Source of the DNA: Flavobacterium sp.
GTDB lineage: Bacteria > Bacteroidota > Bacteroidia > Flavobacteriales > Flavobacteriaceae
Length of the DNA: 64,000 nucleotides
Reading direction: 5' to 3'
Assembly (NCBI RefSeq): GCF_021151785.1
Contig: NZ_JAGKWP010000001.1
Location: forward strand, 6,679-70,678
In this document: positions 23,842-33,244 of the stretch, piece after piece
Numbering within the stretch: position 1 is the stretch's first letter
Layout of the letters: each line of letters starts with the position of its first letter
Notes under the pieces: model-generated
Told to the model about the DNA's origin: nothing
The model's database searches: none
Seen by the model: only the letters and a program-made list of their open reading frames with translations
Program-made: the position numbers and the translations under genes

Positions 23842-25182
23842 ATGAGTACATTTTTAATTAAAAATGCTAAGATTGTAAATGAAGGCTCTCTTTTTGAAGG
23901 GGATGTGTTAATTGAAAATGAAATAATTAGCCAAATAGGAGAAAGTATAAGCGCTAAACCAAATTATACTATTGTAGATGCGGAGGGGTCTTTCTTATTA
24001 CCAGGTGTAATTGATGATCAAGTACATTTTAGAGAACCAGGATTAACTCACAAAGGAACAATAGCAACCGAAAGTAAGGCGGCAGTAGCTGGTGGAACTA
24101 CATCTTTTATTGAGCAGCCTAATACTGTTCCAAATGCCATTACACAAGAATTATTAGAGCAGAAATATGAGATTGCGCGTCAGTCTTCTTATGCAAATTA
24201 TTCTTTTATGATGGGTGGTACTAATACAAATTTAGATGAGTTGCTTAAAACCAATCCAAAAAATGTAGCTGGAATTAAATTGTTTTTGGGTTCATCAACG
24301 GGGAACATGTTAGTGGATGACCAAGAGGCATTAGAGAAAATTTTTTCGTCTACTAAAATGTTAATTGCAGTACATTGTGAAGACGAAGGTACAATCAAAG
24401 CTAATTTAGAACAGTACAAAGCGGAGTATGGTGAAAATATTCCTGTAAAGTTCCATCATTTAATTCGTAGCACGGATGCTTGTTATTTATCTTCTTCTAG
24501 AGCTATTGAATTAGCAAAAAAGACAGGAGCAAGATTGCATGTTTTCCATTTGTCTACAGCAAAGGAAATGGAGTTGTTTACGAATAAAATTCCATTAGAA
24601 GAAAAGCAAATTACCGCTGAGGTTTGTGTACATCATTTGTGGTTTACAGATAAAGATTATGAAACCAAAGGTTCGCTGATTAAGTGGAATCCTGCCGTAA
24701 AAACTCAAGATGATCAAGATGCTTTATGGAAAGCCCTTTTAGATGATCGAATAGATGTTATTGCTACTGATCACGCTCCACATACATTAGAAGAGAAAAA
24801 CAATCCTTACACGAGTTCGCCTTCTGGAGGACCTTTAGTACAACACTCATTAGTTTTAATGATGGAGGCTTATGCGAAAGGGAAAATTTCTGTGGAGAAA
24901 ATTGTGGAAAAAATGTGTCACAATCCGGCTAGGATTTTTAAAATAGAGAAAAGAGGGTTTGTTAGGGAAGGATACTTTGCAGATCTAGTTATTGTAAATC
25001 CACATTTACCATGGAATGTTAAGAAGGAAAATCTATTGTATAAATGTGGTTGGTCTCCGATAGAAGGGATGAACTTAAAATCTAGAGTAACACATACTTT
25101 TGTAAATGGTAAATTGGTATATCAAAACGGAAAGGTAAAAGAAGTATTAGCAGGTCAGCGTTTAACTTTTGATCGAGAGTAA
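23842..25182 (+). CDS. pyrC: Dihydroorotase
   Basis: It interconverts carbamoyl-aspartate and dihydroorotate in pyrimidine synthesis. The 446-residue protein has the amidohydrolase layout: GVIDDQVHFREPGLTHKGTI, the metal-ligand regions IAVHCEDEGT and LHVFHLSTAKEM, and VIATDHAPHTLEEKN. The first metal site is DDQVH, where most dihydroorotases have DxHxH. This Gln variant is, to my knowledge, usual in Bacteroidota enzymes, including active ones, so it is not taken as loss of function. It is co-directional with the mannosyltransferase (9 bases) and the DUF4296 gene. Confidence 0.93.
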   Translation: MSTFLIKNAKIVNEGSLFEGDVLIENEIISQIGESISAKPNYTIVDAEGSFLLPGVIDDQVHFREPGLTHKGTIATESKAAVAGGTTSFIEQPNTVPNAITQELLEQKYEIARQSSYANYSFMMGGTNTNLDELLKTNPKNVAGIKLFLGSSTGNMLVDDQEALEKIFSSTKMLIAVHCEDEGTIKANLEQYKAEYGENIPVKFHHLIRSTDACYLSSSRAIELAKKTGARLHVFHLSTAKEMELFTNKIPLEEKQITAEVCVHHLWFTDKDYETKGSLIKWNPAVKTQDDQDALWKALLDDRIDVIATDHAPHTLEEKNNPYTSSPSGGPLVQHSLVLMMEAYAKGKISVEKIVEKMCHNPARIFKIEKRGFVREGYFADLVIVNPHLPWNVKKENLLYKCGWSPIEGMNLKSRVTHTFVNGKLVYQNGKVKEVLAGQRLTFDRE

Positions 25183-25190
25183 TTTTACGT

Positions 25191-25508
25191 ATGAAAAAAA
25201 CAGTATTTTTTATAGGTTTAGTTTTAGTTGTTTCTTGTTCAAGAAATCCAGTTCCAAAGCCCGATCGTTTGCTTGATGAAGAAACCATGGAAAACATTAT
25301 GTATGATGTGGTGATTTTACAAGGTGCGACAGCAAGTGCCCCTGAACAATTAATTCAAAATAACATCAATTCTAAAGAATACATATACAAAAAGTACAAG
25401 ATTGATAGTGCTACTTTTCATCAGAACAATAGGTATTATGCAGCTGATGTTAGAAACTATAAGTTTATGTATAAACGCGTACTAGAGCGTATTCAAAATC
25501 ATAAATAA
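25191..25508 (+). CDS. DUF4296 family lipoprotein
   Basis: A 105-residue protein with lipoprotein signal MKKTVFFIGLVLVVSCSRN, then PKPDRLLDEETMENIMYDVVILQGA, which is the DUF4296 core, and a C-terminal YKIDSATFHQNNRYYAADVRNYKFMYKRV. The function is unknown; the family is widespread next to dihydroorotase in Flavobacteriia. It starts 8 bases after pyrC and ends before a bidirectional terminator. Confidence 0.85.
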   Translation: MKKTVFFIGLVLVVSCSRNPVPKPDRLLDEETMENIMYDVVILQGATASAPEQLIQNNINSKEYIYKKYKIDSATFHQNNRYYAADVRNYKFMYKRVLERIQNHK

Positions 25509-25510
25509 AT

Positions 25511-25539
25511 AAAAAATCACGCTTTATGCGTGATTTTTT
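25511..25539. terminator. Bidirectional terminator
   Basis: Stem AAAAAATCACGC (25511-25522) with GCGTGATTTTTT (25528-25539). It serves the pyrC-DUF4296 unit and overlaps the stop of the convergent epimerase. Confidence 0.85.
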
Positions 25540-26533
25540 ATTTAAAGTCTTGGGCTAATTTTGTTAGATAGGATTCCATAGGGGAAAATTCAAACGGTAT
25601 AGTACTTTTTATTTTTTGTGAACTATAGAATTCTTCGTTGTGTAAGGATTGTGCTGCTGCTTTTGTTAATTTTCTTCGAGTAAAAAATAAGGTCGAAAAA
25701 ATCCAATCCAAACGCCAAATAACAGCGGTTAATACTTTTGAAGCATGCCATTTTGGAGGATGAACGTTGAAAGCTTTAGCTAAAATGCAGAACAATTGAT
25801 GGTAAGTTGGGTTTTCTGCTACAAGAATAAAACGCTCTCCAGATATAGGGCTATTCATAAGCAAGTACATAGTTTGAACAACATCTTCTACAGCCACTAT
25901 TCCTATTTTGCCTTTGGTGTAAAAAGGTAAACCCTTTTTGATTTTAGTAAAGAATAAACTACTGCCTGAATTTTTGAATCCAGAGCCAAAAATTACACCT
26001 GGATTGACAATTACAATTGGTAATCCTTCTTGATATCCTCGCCAAACTTCTAACTCGGCTCCGTATTTAGAAATGGAATAATCGCTATAATGGAGTTCAT
26101 TGTTTCGTTCAGTTTCTTCAGTAATGCAAAGTTGGTGCTCGGTTCCGTTACCTAAAGCTGCAATTGAACTCACATGACACAGCTTTTCTACTCCAAAAGC
26201 CAAACATAGATTAACTACATTAGCCGTGCCAACAATATTGTTTTTGTAAAGAGCTATATGATCTTTGGGTTCAAAAGAAACCAAAGCAGCACAATGGTAG
26301 ACCTGTGTTATGTCTTGAAAAGCTAATTCAAGTGAGGGGATGTCTAGTAAATCAGCTTGAAACCAATCAATTTGTTTAAAAATATGAAGTTGATTTTGCG
26401 CCTTAAATAAGTTTTTAATATGGTCTTTTTTTGCTTCCAATCGGTACAGTGCGCGAATAGGTGTAGCTTCTTTCGACAACAATTGCATCAAATGAAACCC
26501 AACTAAACCGGTAGCGCCTGTAATTAAAATCAT
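25538..26533 (-). CDS. NAD-dependent epimerase/dehydratase (extended SDR)
   Basis: The 331-residue protein opens with the Rossmann motif MILITGATGLVGFHLMQLL. The catalytic YxxxK is in YSDYSISKYGAELEVWRG. VYHCAALVSFEPKDH and VIVNPGVIFGSGF match extended SDRs of the dihydroflavonol-4-reductase / 3beta-HSD-like group. The substrate cannot be told: sugar nucleotide, sterol-like or aldehyde reduction are all possible. Monocistronic and convergent to the pyrC unit. Confidence 0.85.
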   Translation of the reverse strand: MILITGATGLVGFHLMQLLSKEATPIRALYRLEAKKDHIKNLFKAQNQLHIFKQIDWFQADLLDIPSLELAFQDITQVYHCAALVSFEPKDHIALYKNNIVGTANVVNLCLAFGVEKLCHVSSIAALGNGTEHQLCITEETERNNELHYSDYSISKYGAELEVWRGYQEGLPIVIVNPGVIFGSGFKNSGSSLFFTKIKKGLPFYTKGKIGIVAVEDVVQTMYLLMNSPISGERFILVAENPTYHQLFCILAKAFNVHPPKWHASKVLTAVIWRLDWIFSTLFFTRRKLTKAAAQSLHNEEFYSSQKIKSTIPFEFSPMESYLTKLAQDFK

Positions 26534-26645
26534 GAGGTAAAAATAGGGAAAATGCCCTAATCAAGCAATAAAAAAGCGGTTTAATGTCGTTTTATAAAAT
26601 GCTTTGAATGTGCGTATCAACATTTTATTAACTCATTTTTTCGCA

Positions 26646-26653
26646 CTATATTT
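26646..26653 (+). promoter_or_regulatory. -7 promoter element (TATATTTG) of asnS
   Basis: Perfect TAnnTTTG about 25 bases before the asnS ATG, followed by CAC as in several other promoters here. Confidence 0.5.
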
Positions 26654-26677
26654 GCACTTTTAATGAAAAGATAGGAA

Positions 26678-28114
26678 ATGAAACATACTAAGATTGTTGA
26701 TTTATTAAACAACACCAAAACGTTACAAGAAGTAACCGCTAAAGGATGGGTACGTACATTTAGAAATAACCAATTTATTGCGTTGAACGACGGTTCAACT
26801 ATTCATAATATTCAGTGTGTTGTTGATTTTGAAAACACCCCTGAAGAAACATTAAAAAGAATTACTACTGGTGCTGCCATTTGTGTAAAAGGTACGTTGG
26901 TTGAAAGTCAAGGTGCTGGTCAAAATGTTGAAATTCAAGTAGCTTCATTAGAAATTTTAGGTGATTCGGATGCGGAAAAATTTCCAATGCAACCCAAACG
27001 CCATTCGCTTGAATTTTTACGTGAAAATGCCCATTTACGTGTAAGAACTAATGTTTTTGGTGCCATTATGCGTGTGCGTTCAGCTTTGTCGTTTGCAGTG
27101 CATCAATACTTCCAACAAAAAGGATTCGTATATGTAAATACACCCATTATTACAGGATCGGATGCAGAAGGTGCAGGCGAAATGTTTCAAGTAACCGCGT
27201 TACCTTTAGATGGTTCGGCACCGAGAAATGAAGATGGAAGTATTAATTATAAAGAGGATTTCTTCGGAAAACAAACAAACTTAACCGTTTCTGGTCAGTT
27301 AGAAGGAGAAACATTTGCTATGGCTTTAGGTCAGATTTATACTTTCGGACCTACATTCCGTGCAGAAAATTCAAATACATCACGTCACTTAGCTGAATTT
27401 TGGATGATTGAACCTGAAGTGGCATTCAATGATTTAGCAGACAATATGGATTTGGCCGAAGATTTTATTAAATATGTAATAAAATATGCTGTGGATCATT
27501 GTGCAGATGATTTAAAGTTCTTAGATGAACGTTTTGCTCAAGAAGAAAAACAAAAACCGCAGGCAGATCGCAGCGAAATGACTTTGTTAGAAAAATTAAA
27601 TTTTGTTTTAGAAAATAATTTTAAGCGTGTTTCGTATACAGAGGCAATTGATATTCTGAAAGATTCTACACCTAACAAGAAAAAGAAATTCCAATATTTA
27701 ATTGAAGAATGGGGCGCAGATTTACAATCGGAACACGAACGTTTCTTAGTTGAAAAACACTTCAAATGTCCGGTTATTTTATTTGATTATCCAGCAAAAA
27801 TTAAAGCGTTTTACATGCGTTTAAATGAAGATGGAAAAACGGTAAGAGCCATGGATATTTTATTCCCTGGTATCGGCGAAATTGTAGGAGGTTCTCAACG
27901 AGAAGAACGTTATGAGGTATTGGTAGAAAAAATGCAAGCGTTAGGAATCGATGAAGAAGAGTTGTGGTGGTATTTAGATACGAGACGATTTGGATCAGCC
28001 GTACACTCTGGTTTCGGGTTAGGATTTGAGCGTTTGGTATTATTCGTTACAGGTATGACAAACATTAGAGACGTTATTCCTTTCCCAAGAACACCACAAA
28101 ACGCAGAATTTTAA
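26678..28114 (+). CDS. asnS: Asparagine--tRNA ligase
   Basis: A class IIb synthetase of 478 residues. The N-terminal OB-fold anticodon domain ([28 protein letters not shown]) is followed by the catalytic domain with motif 2 around [27 protein letters not shown] and motif 3 [27 protein letters not shown]. The AsnRS-type [12 protein letters not shown] separates it from AspRS. A distinct insertion of about 90 residues (DLKFLDERF...[15 protein letters not shown]) is common in Bacteroidota AsnS. Confidence 0.97.
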   Translation: MKHTKIVDLLNNTKTLQEVTAKGWVRTFRNNQFIALNDGSTIHNIQCVVDFENTPEETLKRITTGAAICVKGTLVESQGAGQNVEIQVASLEILGDSDAEKFPMQPKRHSLEFLRENAHLRVRTNVFGAIMRVRSALSFAVHQYFQQKGFVYVNTPIITGSDAEGAGEMFQVTALPLDGSAPRNEDGSINYKEDFFGKQTNLTVSGQLEGETFAMALGQIYTFGPTFRAENSNTSRHLAEFWMIEPEVAFNDLADNMDLAEDFIKYVIKYAVDHCADDLKFLDERFAQEEKQKPQADRSEMTLLEKLNFVLENNFKRVSYTEAIDILKDSTPNKKKKFQYLIEEWGADLQSEHERFLVEKHFKCPVILFDYPAKIKAFYMRLNEDGKTVRAMDILFPGIGEIVGGSQREERYEVLVEKMQALGIDEEELWWYLDTRRFGSAVHSGFGLGFERLVLFVTGMTNIRDVIPFPRTPQNAEF

Positions 28115-28124
28115 AAAACAGTTG

Positions 28125-28191
28125 TTTCAAGTTTAAAGTTTCATGCTATTGTTTAGTTTGAAACTTTTGACTTTTAATTTTTGACTTGAAA
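28125..28191 (+). repeat. Repeat-like inverted sequence between asnS and rpoN
   Basis: Left arm 28125-28143 (TTTCAAGTTTAAAGTTTCA) is complementary, with an inserted stretch, to 28158-28191 (TTGAAACTTTTGACT and further TGACTTGAAA). It can form a hairpin ending in a T-rich run and so could terminate asnS transcription, but it also looks like the AAGTTT/AAACTT mosaic repeats found in flavobacterial intergenic DNA. Confidence 0.5.
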
Positions 28192-28193
28192 AT

Positions 28194-29660
28194 ATGCTTA
28201 AACAGAATCTACATTTAAAACTTTCACAGAAACTTTCGCCTCAGCAAATTCAGTTGATGAAACTGATTCAATTGCCTACGCAAGCTTTTGAACAGCGTTT
28301 GCAAGAAGAAATGGTTGAAAATCCAGCTTTAGAAGGTGATGTGGACGCTTCTTTAGATTCTTATGAAGATTCATTTGATAATTCAAATGACGATTATGAC
28401 GATTACGATAACGAGCATATTGATACTGGTGATTTGAATATCGACGAATATTTAAGTAATGATGAAACACCGGATTATAAGTATCAAACGAATAATTATA
28501 GTGATGATGACGAAGATAAATCGTTGCCTATTGCTGCCCAAATGAGTTTTCATCAAGATTTAATTAATCAGTTGAACACTTTTATTTTGTCAGATGAAGA
28601 CCGTGAAATTGCCGAGTTTTTAGTGGGTAGTATTGAGGATTCTGGTTATATAAGAAGGACAATTCAAGATATCGTGGATGATATGGCCTTTACTCAGGGG
28701 ATTTATACAGATGAGAAGACTGTTGAGCGAGTGTTGACTGTTGTTCAACAACTAGAACCTTCAGGTGTGGGGGCTCGTGATTTGCAAGAATGTTTGCTTA
28801 TTCAATTAAAACATAAAACACCTACGGAATCGGTAAATTTAGCGATAGATATCATAGATAAGCAGTTTGAAGCTTTTACTAAAAAACATTATGATAAATT
28901 ACTTCAAAAGTTTGATGTAACTAAGGAGCAATTGAAAAAAGCGATAGATGAAATTGAGAAATTAAATCCAAAACCAGGAGGGAGTTATGACAGTAGTAGT
29001 CGTGTGATAGAACATGTTGTGCCTGATTTTACCATTCGGGTGGTGGATGGAGAACTTGAATTGACCTTGAATTCTAGAAATGCACCAGAGTTGCATGTTT
29101 CAAAGGACTATCAAGAGATGTTGCAAACGTATAAAGTTTCAAGTGAGAAATCTGCAGCTCAGAAAGATGCTGTTCAGTTCATCAAACAAAAATTGGATTC
29201 GGCCAAGTGGTTTATTGATGCAATTAAGCAACGACAAGAAACTTTATTGGTTACTATGAATGCCATTATGCATTTTCAATACGAATATTTTTTAGAGGGA
29301 GAAGAGACAAAATTAAAGCCTATGATTCTAAAAGATATTGCGGATATGGTAGGCTTAGATATTTCTACTGTTTCACGAGTAGCTAACAGTAAGTATGTTG
29401 ATACTCCTTATGGGACCAAGCTGATTAAAGAATTTTTCAGTGAAGCGATGAAGAACACGGAAGGTGAGGATGTGTCTACGATTGAGATTAAAAAGATTTT
29501 GGAACAAGTAATTGCCGAGGAAGACAAGAGCAAGCCTTTGCCTGATGAAGATTTGGCTGTTATTTTGAAAGAACGGGGCTATCCTATTGCCCGTAGAACT
29601 GTGGCCAAGTATAGAGAACAGTTAGATATACCAGTAGCCCGATTAAGAAAGAAAATCTGA
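28194..29660 (+). CDS. rpoN: RNA polymerase sigma-54 factor
   Basis: The alternative sigma factor for -24/-12 promoters, which needs AAA+ activators. The 488 residues have region I (LKQNLHLKLSQKLSPQQIQLMKLIQLPTQAFEQRLQEEM), a very acidic linker (residues about 45-105, many Asp/Asn), the core-binding domain, the HTH near DIADMVGLDISTVSRVANSKYVDTPYG, and the RpoN box in YPIARRTVAKYREQL near the C-terminus. All expected parts are present. No bacterial enhancer-binding protein is in this window. Its stop overlaps the next start (TGATG). Confidence 0.97.
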   Translation: MLKQNLHLKLSQKLSPQQIQLMKLIQLPTQAFEQRLQEEMVENPALEGDVDASLDSYEDSFDNSNDDYDDYDNEHIDTGDLNIDEYLSNDETPDYKYQTNNYSDDDEDKSLPIAAQMSFHQDLINQLNTFILSDEDREIAEFLVGSIEDSGYIRRTIQDIVDDMAFTQGIYTDEKTVERVLTVVQQLEPSGVGARDLQECLLIQLKHKTPTESVNLAIDIIDKQFEAFTKKHYDKLLQKFDVTKEQLKKAIDEIEKLNPKPGGSYDSSSRVIEHVVPDFTIRVVDGELELTLNSRNAPELHVSKDYQEMLQTYKVSSEKSAAQKDAVQFIKQKLDSAKWFIDAIKQRQETLLVTMNAIMHFQYEYFLEGEETKLKPMILKDIADMVGLDISTVSRVANSKYVDTPYGTKLIKEFFSEAMKNTEGEDVSTIEIKKILEQVIAEEDKSKPLPDEDLAVILKERGYPIARRTVAKYREQLDIPVARLRKKI

Positions 29661-30271
29661 TGCAGACCAAATATTTATTAGTTCCCTTTTCTTATATATT
29701 TCATCCTATTTTTGTTTCTTTATATGGAACTCTATTGTATTTTACTTTTGAAGGGAATGTCATTTCTGATATTCATACGTATTTTACTTTTTTTCAGATA
29801 CTTCTTTTAACAGTTGTCTTACCTTTATGCTTTTATTTGTTACTGCGTATTTTAAATTTGGTTTCCTCTTTTACAGAAGCTACTTTAGAAGAGCGTAAAA
29901 TACCCATTTTCATTCAGATGGCACTCATGTATGTTTTGTTGAGGTATGGTGGTCTACAAGAGTCTGATCCAGCATTAAGTCATTTTTTTGAAGGAGGTTT
30001 TATTAGTTCATTTATTGTACTTATTTCTGTATCATTTGGGTTCAAAGCTAGTTTGCACATGATTGGAGTAACGTCTTTATTTGTTTTTACACTTTTATTA
30101 ATTAGCTATTTACACATACCAGCTATCAATACTCTAGTTACTTTATTACTATGTATGGGTTTCGTGGCTTCTTCGCGTTTATTTATGAAAGCACACACGC
30201 CTGTAGAATTGGTTGTGGGTTTATTAATTGGTGTAATTCCTCAGTATTTGGTTTGGATTTATAAAATATAA
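29660..30271 (+). CDS. PAP2-like integral membrane protein
   Basis: About six hydrophobic segments in 203 residues. The C-terminal SSRLFMKAHTPVELVVGLLIGVIPQYLVW resembles the last motif of PAP2-type phosphatases (SR...H...D/E...G...G), with the other two PAP2 motifs weak or absent. It could be a lipid phosphatase or a degenerate relative. The ATG overlaps the rpoN stop by one base, so translation is probably coupled. Its end overlaps the convergent porT by 13 bases. Confidence 0.7.
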   Translation: MQTKYLLVPFSYIFHPIFVSLYGTLLYFTFEGNVISDIHTYFTFFQILLLTVVLPLCFYLLLRILNLVSSFTEATLEERKIPIFIQMALMYVLLRYGGLQESDPALSHFFEGGFISSFIVLISVSFGFKASLHMIGVTSLFVFTLLLISYLHIPAINTLVTLLLCMGFVASSRLFMKAHTPVELVVGLLIGVIPQYLVWIYKI

Positions 30272-30915
30272 AATTGAAACCCAATGTTGAGGTTGCTTAT
30301 TTTAGAACCGTCTTTAAAGATAGGATTTATTCCATAGTAAATATAGGGATTCCAAGTGTTGAATCCTGCAGTAATATAGGCTCCAAATTGCCAACGATTG
30401 ACTTCATTTGTTATAGATTGTTTATCTTTTCCAAAAGAAGTTTCTAAATTTAATCGAGCATCAAGAATATAAGTTGCTTTGAAGCCGGTATAAATTCTCC
30501 AAAACTTGTGGCTCAAAGGTGTTGAATTGCGCCATCTAATTTCTAATGGAAATTCTAATCCATGGGCAATGATGGTAGTTCTGATATTTTCAGAAGGTGT
30601 AATGGCTCCTACACCTAATAACTCCTCAGAATTAATAAATTGTTTAATGTTATTATATGAGTAACCCATACCTGAGGCAATAGCCCAATGTCTATTTTTA
30701 GTGAATGGCATATCACGTAAGAAGCCAACACTAATCCCTGGTGAGAAAGAGAATTGTTTGAAACCTGTAGGTCGATTTTGGACTAAGTTATAACTTAATG
30801 AAAAGTAGAATTGATCTTCTCTATATAATGAGTCGATTTCTTGTCTAGGTTCTTCTATAGAGTTTTGCGACCACAAAAAAAAGGGTGTTAGCAAAAGAAA
30901 AACAATTCTATACAT
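30259..30915 (-). CDS. porT: PorT family outer-membrane protein of type IX secretion/gliding
   Basis: An outer-membrane beta-barrel protein needed for T9SS export. The correct start is the ATG at 30915, giving MYRIVFLLLTPFFLWSQ as signal peptide and 218 residues. A longer frame to 31011 is false because it reads through the tRNA-Ser gene. The mature part has amphipathic strands (FYFSLSYNLVQNRPTGFKQFSFSPGISVGFLRDMPF, WRIYTGFKATYILDARL) and ends NLNIGFQFYIL, typical of a barrel. Family assignment rests on the sequence pattern and the T9SS cargo proteins nearby. Confidence 0.85.
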   Translation of the reverse strand: MYRIVFLLLTPFFLWSQNSIEEPRQEIDSLYREDQFYFSLSYNLVQNRPTGFKQFSFSPGISVGFLRDMPFTKNRHWAIASGMGYSYNNIKQFINSEELLGVGAITPSENIRTTIIAHGLEFPLEIRWRNSTPLSHKFWRIYTGFKATYILDARLNLETSFGKDKQSITNEVNRWQFGAYITAGFNTWNPYIYYGINPIFKDGSKISNLNIGFQFYIL

Positions 30916-30929
30916 ATAATTTTTTTTAG

Positions 30930-31017
30930 CAGAGAGGAAGGGATTCGAACCCTCGATGCCCTTTTGGGGCATACACACTTTCCAGGCGTGCGCCTTCGAC
31001 CACTCGGCCACCTCTCT
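30930..31017 (-). tRNA. tRNA-Ser(GGA)
   Basis: On the minus strand the sequence begins AGAGAGGTGGCCGAGTGG and its acceptor end CCTCTCT pairs with AGAGAGG; G is the discriminator, as in tRNA-Ser. The anticodon loop CTGGAAA gives anticodon GGA, reading UCC/UCU. A long variable arm (TGCCCC..GGGGCA type, 30957-30972 region) marks a class II tRNA. The T-loop GGTTCGAATCC is intact. CCA is not encoded. It lies 2 bases after the ansA stop and 14 bases before porT. Confidence 0.97.
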
Positions 31018-31019
31018 TT

Positions 31020-32057
31020 TTATTCATTCATTTCACCCCTTAAGGACGTTTCAAATATGGTTTTAAATACAGTTGGGGCCACATTTTGTCCTAATAAATA
31101 CATTAGTTTAGTAATCGCCGCTTCTGTGGTAATATCTTTTCCTGAAATTAAACCTAATTCTTTTAATTTAGTACTTGTTTCATAGGTCCCCATCATTACA
31201 CTTCCACCACTGCATTGAGTTACATTAATAATATGTAAACCTTTTTTTGTAGCGAGTTCTAATTCTTCAATAAACCAATTATGCATAGGAGCATTTCCAG
31301 CACCATAAGTTTCTAGAACGACTCCTTTTAAGTTTGGTATGGCTAATAATGAAGCTAAAACCGCTCTTGTAATACCAGGGAACAATTTAATAACTAAAAC
31401 ATTAGTGTCAAAATTTTTATTTACAATTAATGTTTTATTTTTTGGAGATGAAAATAAAGCATCATAGTTTATATTTAAGTGAACACCAGATTCTACTAAT
31501 TCTGGAAAATTGGGAGATATAAAAGCATTAAAATGTTCAGCACTAATTTTAGTAGTTCGATTTCCTCTGTATAATTTATATTCAAAATATAAGCAGACTT
31601 CTTGTACAACTGGTTTTCCTTTTTGCTGTAAAGCAGCAATTTGAATTGCAGTAATTAAATTTTCTTTTGCATCAGTTCTCAAATCTCCAATAGGCAATTG
31701 TGATCCTGTAAAAATTACTGGTTTAGTTAAGTTTTCAAGCATAAAACTTAGAGCTGAAGCACTATATGACATAGTGTCTGATCCATGAAGCACTACAAAA
31801 CCATCGTAGTTATGGTAATGTTGTTCAATAATATTAGCCATTTGAACCCAATTTTGAACTTCCATATTTGAAGAATCTATAGGTTGATCAAAAGAGATAG
31901 ATTGAATGGTGCAATCCAAGAGCTTTAATTCAGGAATTCCTTTTATTAATTTTTTAAAGTTAAAAGCTTTCAACGCTCCAGTATCGGCATCTTTAACCAT
32001 ACCAATGGTACCACCCGTGTAAATCAATAAGATGTTCGGTTTGTTAATTGGTTTCAA
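31020..32057 (-). CDS. ansA: L-asparaginase, type I
   Basis: It hydrolyses asparagine to aspartate and ammonia. The first active-site threonine is in LLIYTGGTIGMV and the second in VLHGSDTMSYSASALSFML; TGSQLPIGDLRTDAKENL and GNAPMHNWFIEELE also match. At 345 residues with no signal peptide it is the cytoplasmic type I form. The start codon is a TTG at 32057, inside the last 14 bases of the acyltransferase gene; the first in-frame ATG would delete the catalytic threonine. The stop is 2 bases from tRNA-Ser. Confidence 0.95.
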   Translation of the reverse strand: MKPINKPNILLIYTGGTIGMVKDADTGALKAFNFKKLIKGIPELKLLDCTIQSISFDQPIDSSNMEVQNWVQMANIIEQHYHNYDGFVVLHGSDTMSYSASALSFMLENLTKPVIFTGSQLPIGDLRTDAKENLITAIQIAALQQKGKPVVQEVCLYFEYKLYRGNRTTKISAEHFNAFISPNFPELVESGVHLNINYDALFSSPKNKTLIVNKNFDTNVLVIKLFPGITRAVLASLLAIPNLKGVVLETYGAGNAPMHNWFIEELELATKKGLHIINVTQCSGGSVMMGTYETSTKLKELGLISGKDITTEAAITKLMYLLGQNVAPTVFKTIFETSLRGEMNE

Positions 32058-33186
32058 TAGTTTGGTATTTTAATTTATTAATAACGGGATTGGCATACAT
32101 GGCTAAAAAGCTTTCTTTTTGTTTTATGTCGTCAGCATTGATGCGTAATTCCAATCTTCGTTCAAAAAGTTGTTTTTCTTTTTCTGTATACTTACAACTA
32201 TAAGTAGATGTTTGGTGTAATAAATCGTAGGCAATAAAATTGGTCGGCCATAGTTGGTAAGATTGCAAAATAGAATCATCTATTGCTTGAGCTAAGGCCT
32301 GTATTTGTTTATTGTTATTATCGTTTGTTGCTTTTATTTGGTCTATTTCATGATTTAAAACATCGCCTACATGAATATGGATACGTTTTTTTTGGCCAAT
32401 AATTCCACTTAAAAGTGTTATAAAATCTTCATTCTTATCTTTTATGTAAATTTCATCATTGGCTTCGGCCATTAATTGAGGCATTTTTAAAGCATCTGTA
32501 GGGTCATATTCATAGGATATTGATACGGGAACTAATTTAATTTTCTTAAAAAAGTCCATTACATCAGCTTCATCATTTGCCATGGCAATCATTTTTAATA
32601 CGCCTTGGTGGGTAGCATCATTACCATCTTTCGTTCTGCCTTCACGTTGTGCTATCCAAACAGATCTATTTTCTCTAGATACCAAATGATACATGTATTC
32701 AGATAATAATTTAGAACTTTGCAACAATTCTCTAGGAGGTAATCCACGTTGTACTAAAAAATTACGATTTAATTTTGATAACTTCAATAAAAAATCTTTT
32801 TTGACTAAATTATCACCAATTGCCGATGCGGTCATAATTAAATCATGATCAAACAAGCATACATTTAAAAGCGATGTGTCTAAAATGATGTCACGATGAT
32901 TGGAGATGAAGAAATAAGCCGTGTGAGGTTCTAATTTTTCAAAACCTGAAGTGGTTAAGCCGTCAGATGTTTTTTCTAAAATTTTCTTAATGGCTTGATA
33001 CGCAAAATTAATTTGGAAATCACGAATTGAATATGTGCGTAATAAATGTTCTTTCCAAACAGAATCTTCCACATTCGGATACGCAAAATTCATCATCGCT
33101 TTCATCATGGGATGATGTGCCAATTCTCTCAAAGCATGGTTTACTTCGGAGTCATAATAAGGACGAATTTTATCGAATTTTGACAT
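32044..33186 (-). CDS. 1-acyl-glycerol-3-phosphate acyltransferase-like protein (long form)
   Basis: A PlsC-superfamily acyltransferase of 380 residues. The catalytic HX4D is in FFISNHRDIILDTSLL; VWIAQREGRTKDGNDATHQGVLKM matches the block with the substrate-binding Glu-Gly, and VPVSISYEYDPTDALKMPQLM the C-terminal one. It lacks a clear membrane segment and is longer than classic PlsC, so the acceptor may differ from lysophosphatidate. It overlaps ansA by 14 bases downstream. Confidence 0.85.
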   Translation of the reverse strand: MSKFDKIRPYYDSEVNHALRELAHHPMMKAMMNFAYPNVEDSVWKEHLLRTYSIRDFQINFAYQAIKKILEKTSDGLTTSGFEKLEPHTAYFFISNHRDIILDTSLLNVCLFDHDLIMTASAIGDNLVKKDFLLKLSKLNRNFLVQRGLPPRELLQSSKLLSEYMYHLVSRENRSVWIAQREGRTKDGNDATHQGVLKMIAMANDEADVMDFFKKIKLVPVSISYEYDPTDALKMPQLMAEANDEIYIKDKNEDFITLLSGIIGQKKRIHIHVGDVLNHEIDQIKATNDNNNKQIQALAQAIDDSILQSYQLWPTNFIAYDLLHQTSTYSCKYTEKEKQLFERRLELRINADDIKQKESFLAMYANPVINKLKYQTIETN

Positions 33187-33244
33187 GGCTAATTTCTATG
33201 GTACAAAAAAACAAAAAAAATGGGAATTAAAGTTAAAATTCATC

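Noticed and set aside
23995..24060. Reading the DDQVH dihydroorotase as an inactive pseudo-enzyme
   Set aside because: All other metal and substrate motifs are intact, and the Gln variant is, as far as I recall, normal in Bacteroidota.
30916..31011. N-terminal extension of the porT frame (MAEWSKAHAW...)
   Set aside because: It is the in-frame translation of the tRNA-Ser gene on the same strand. The real start is the ATG at 30915 with a signal peptide.
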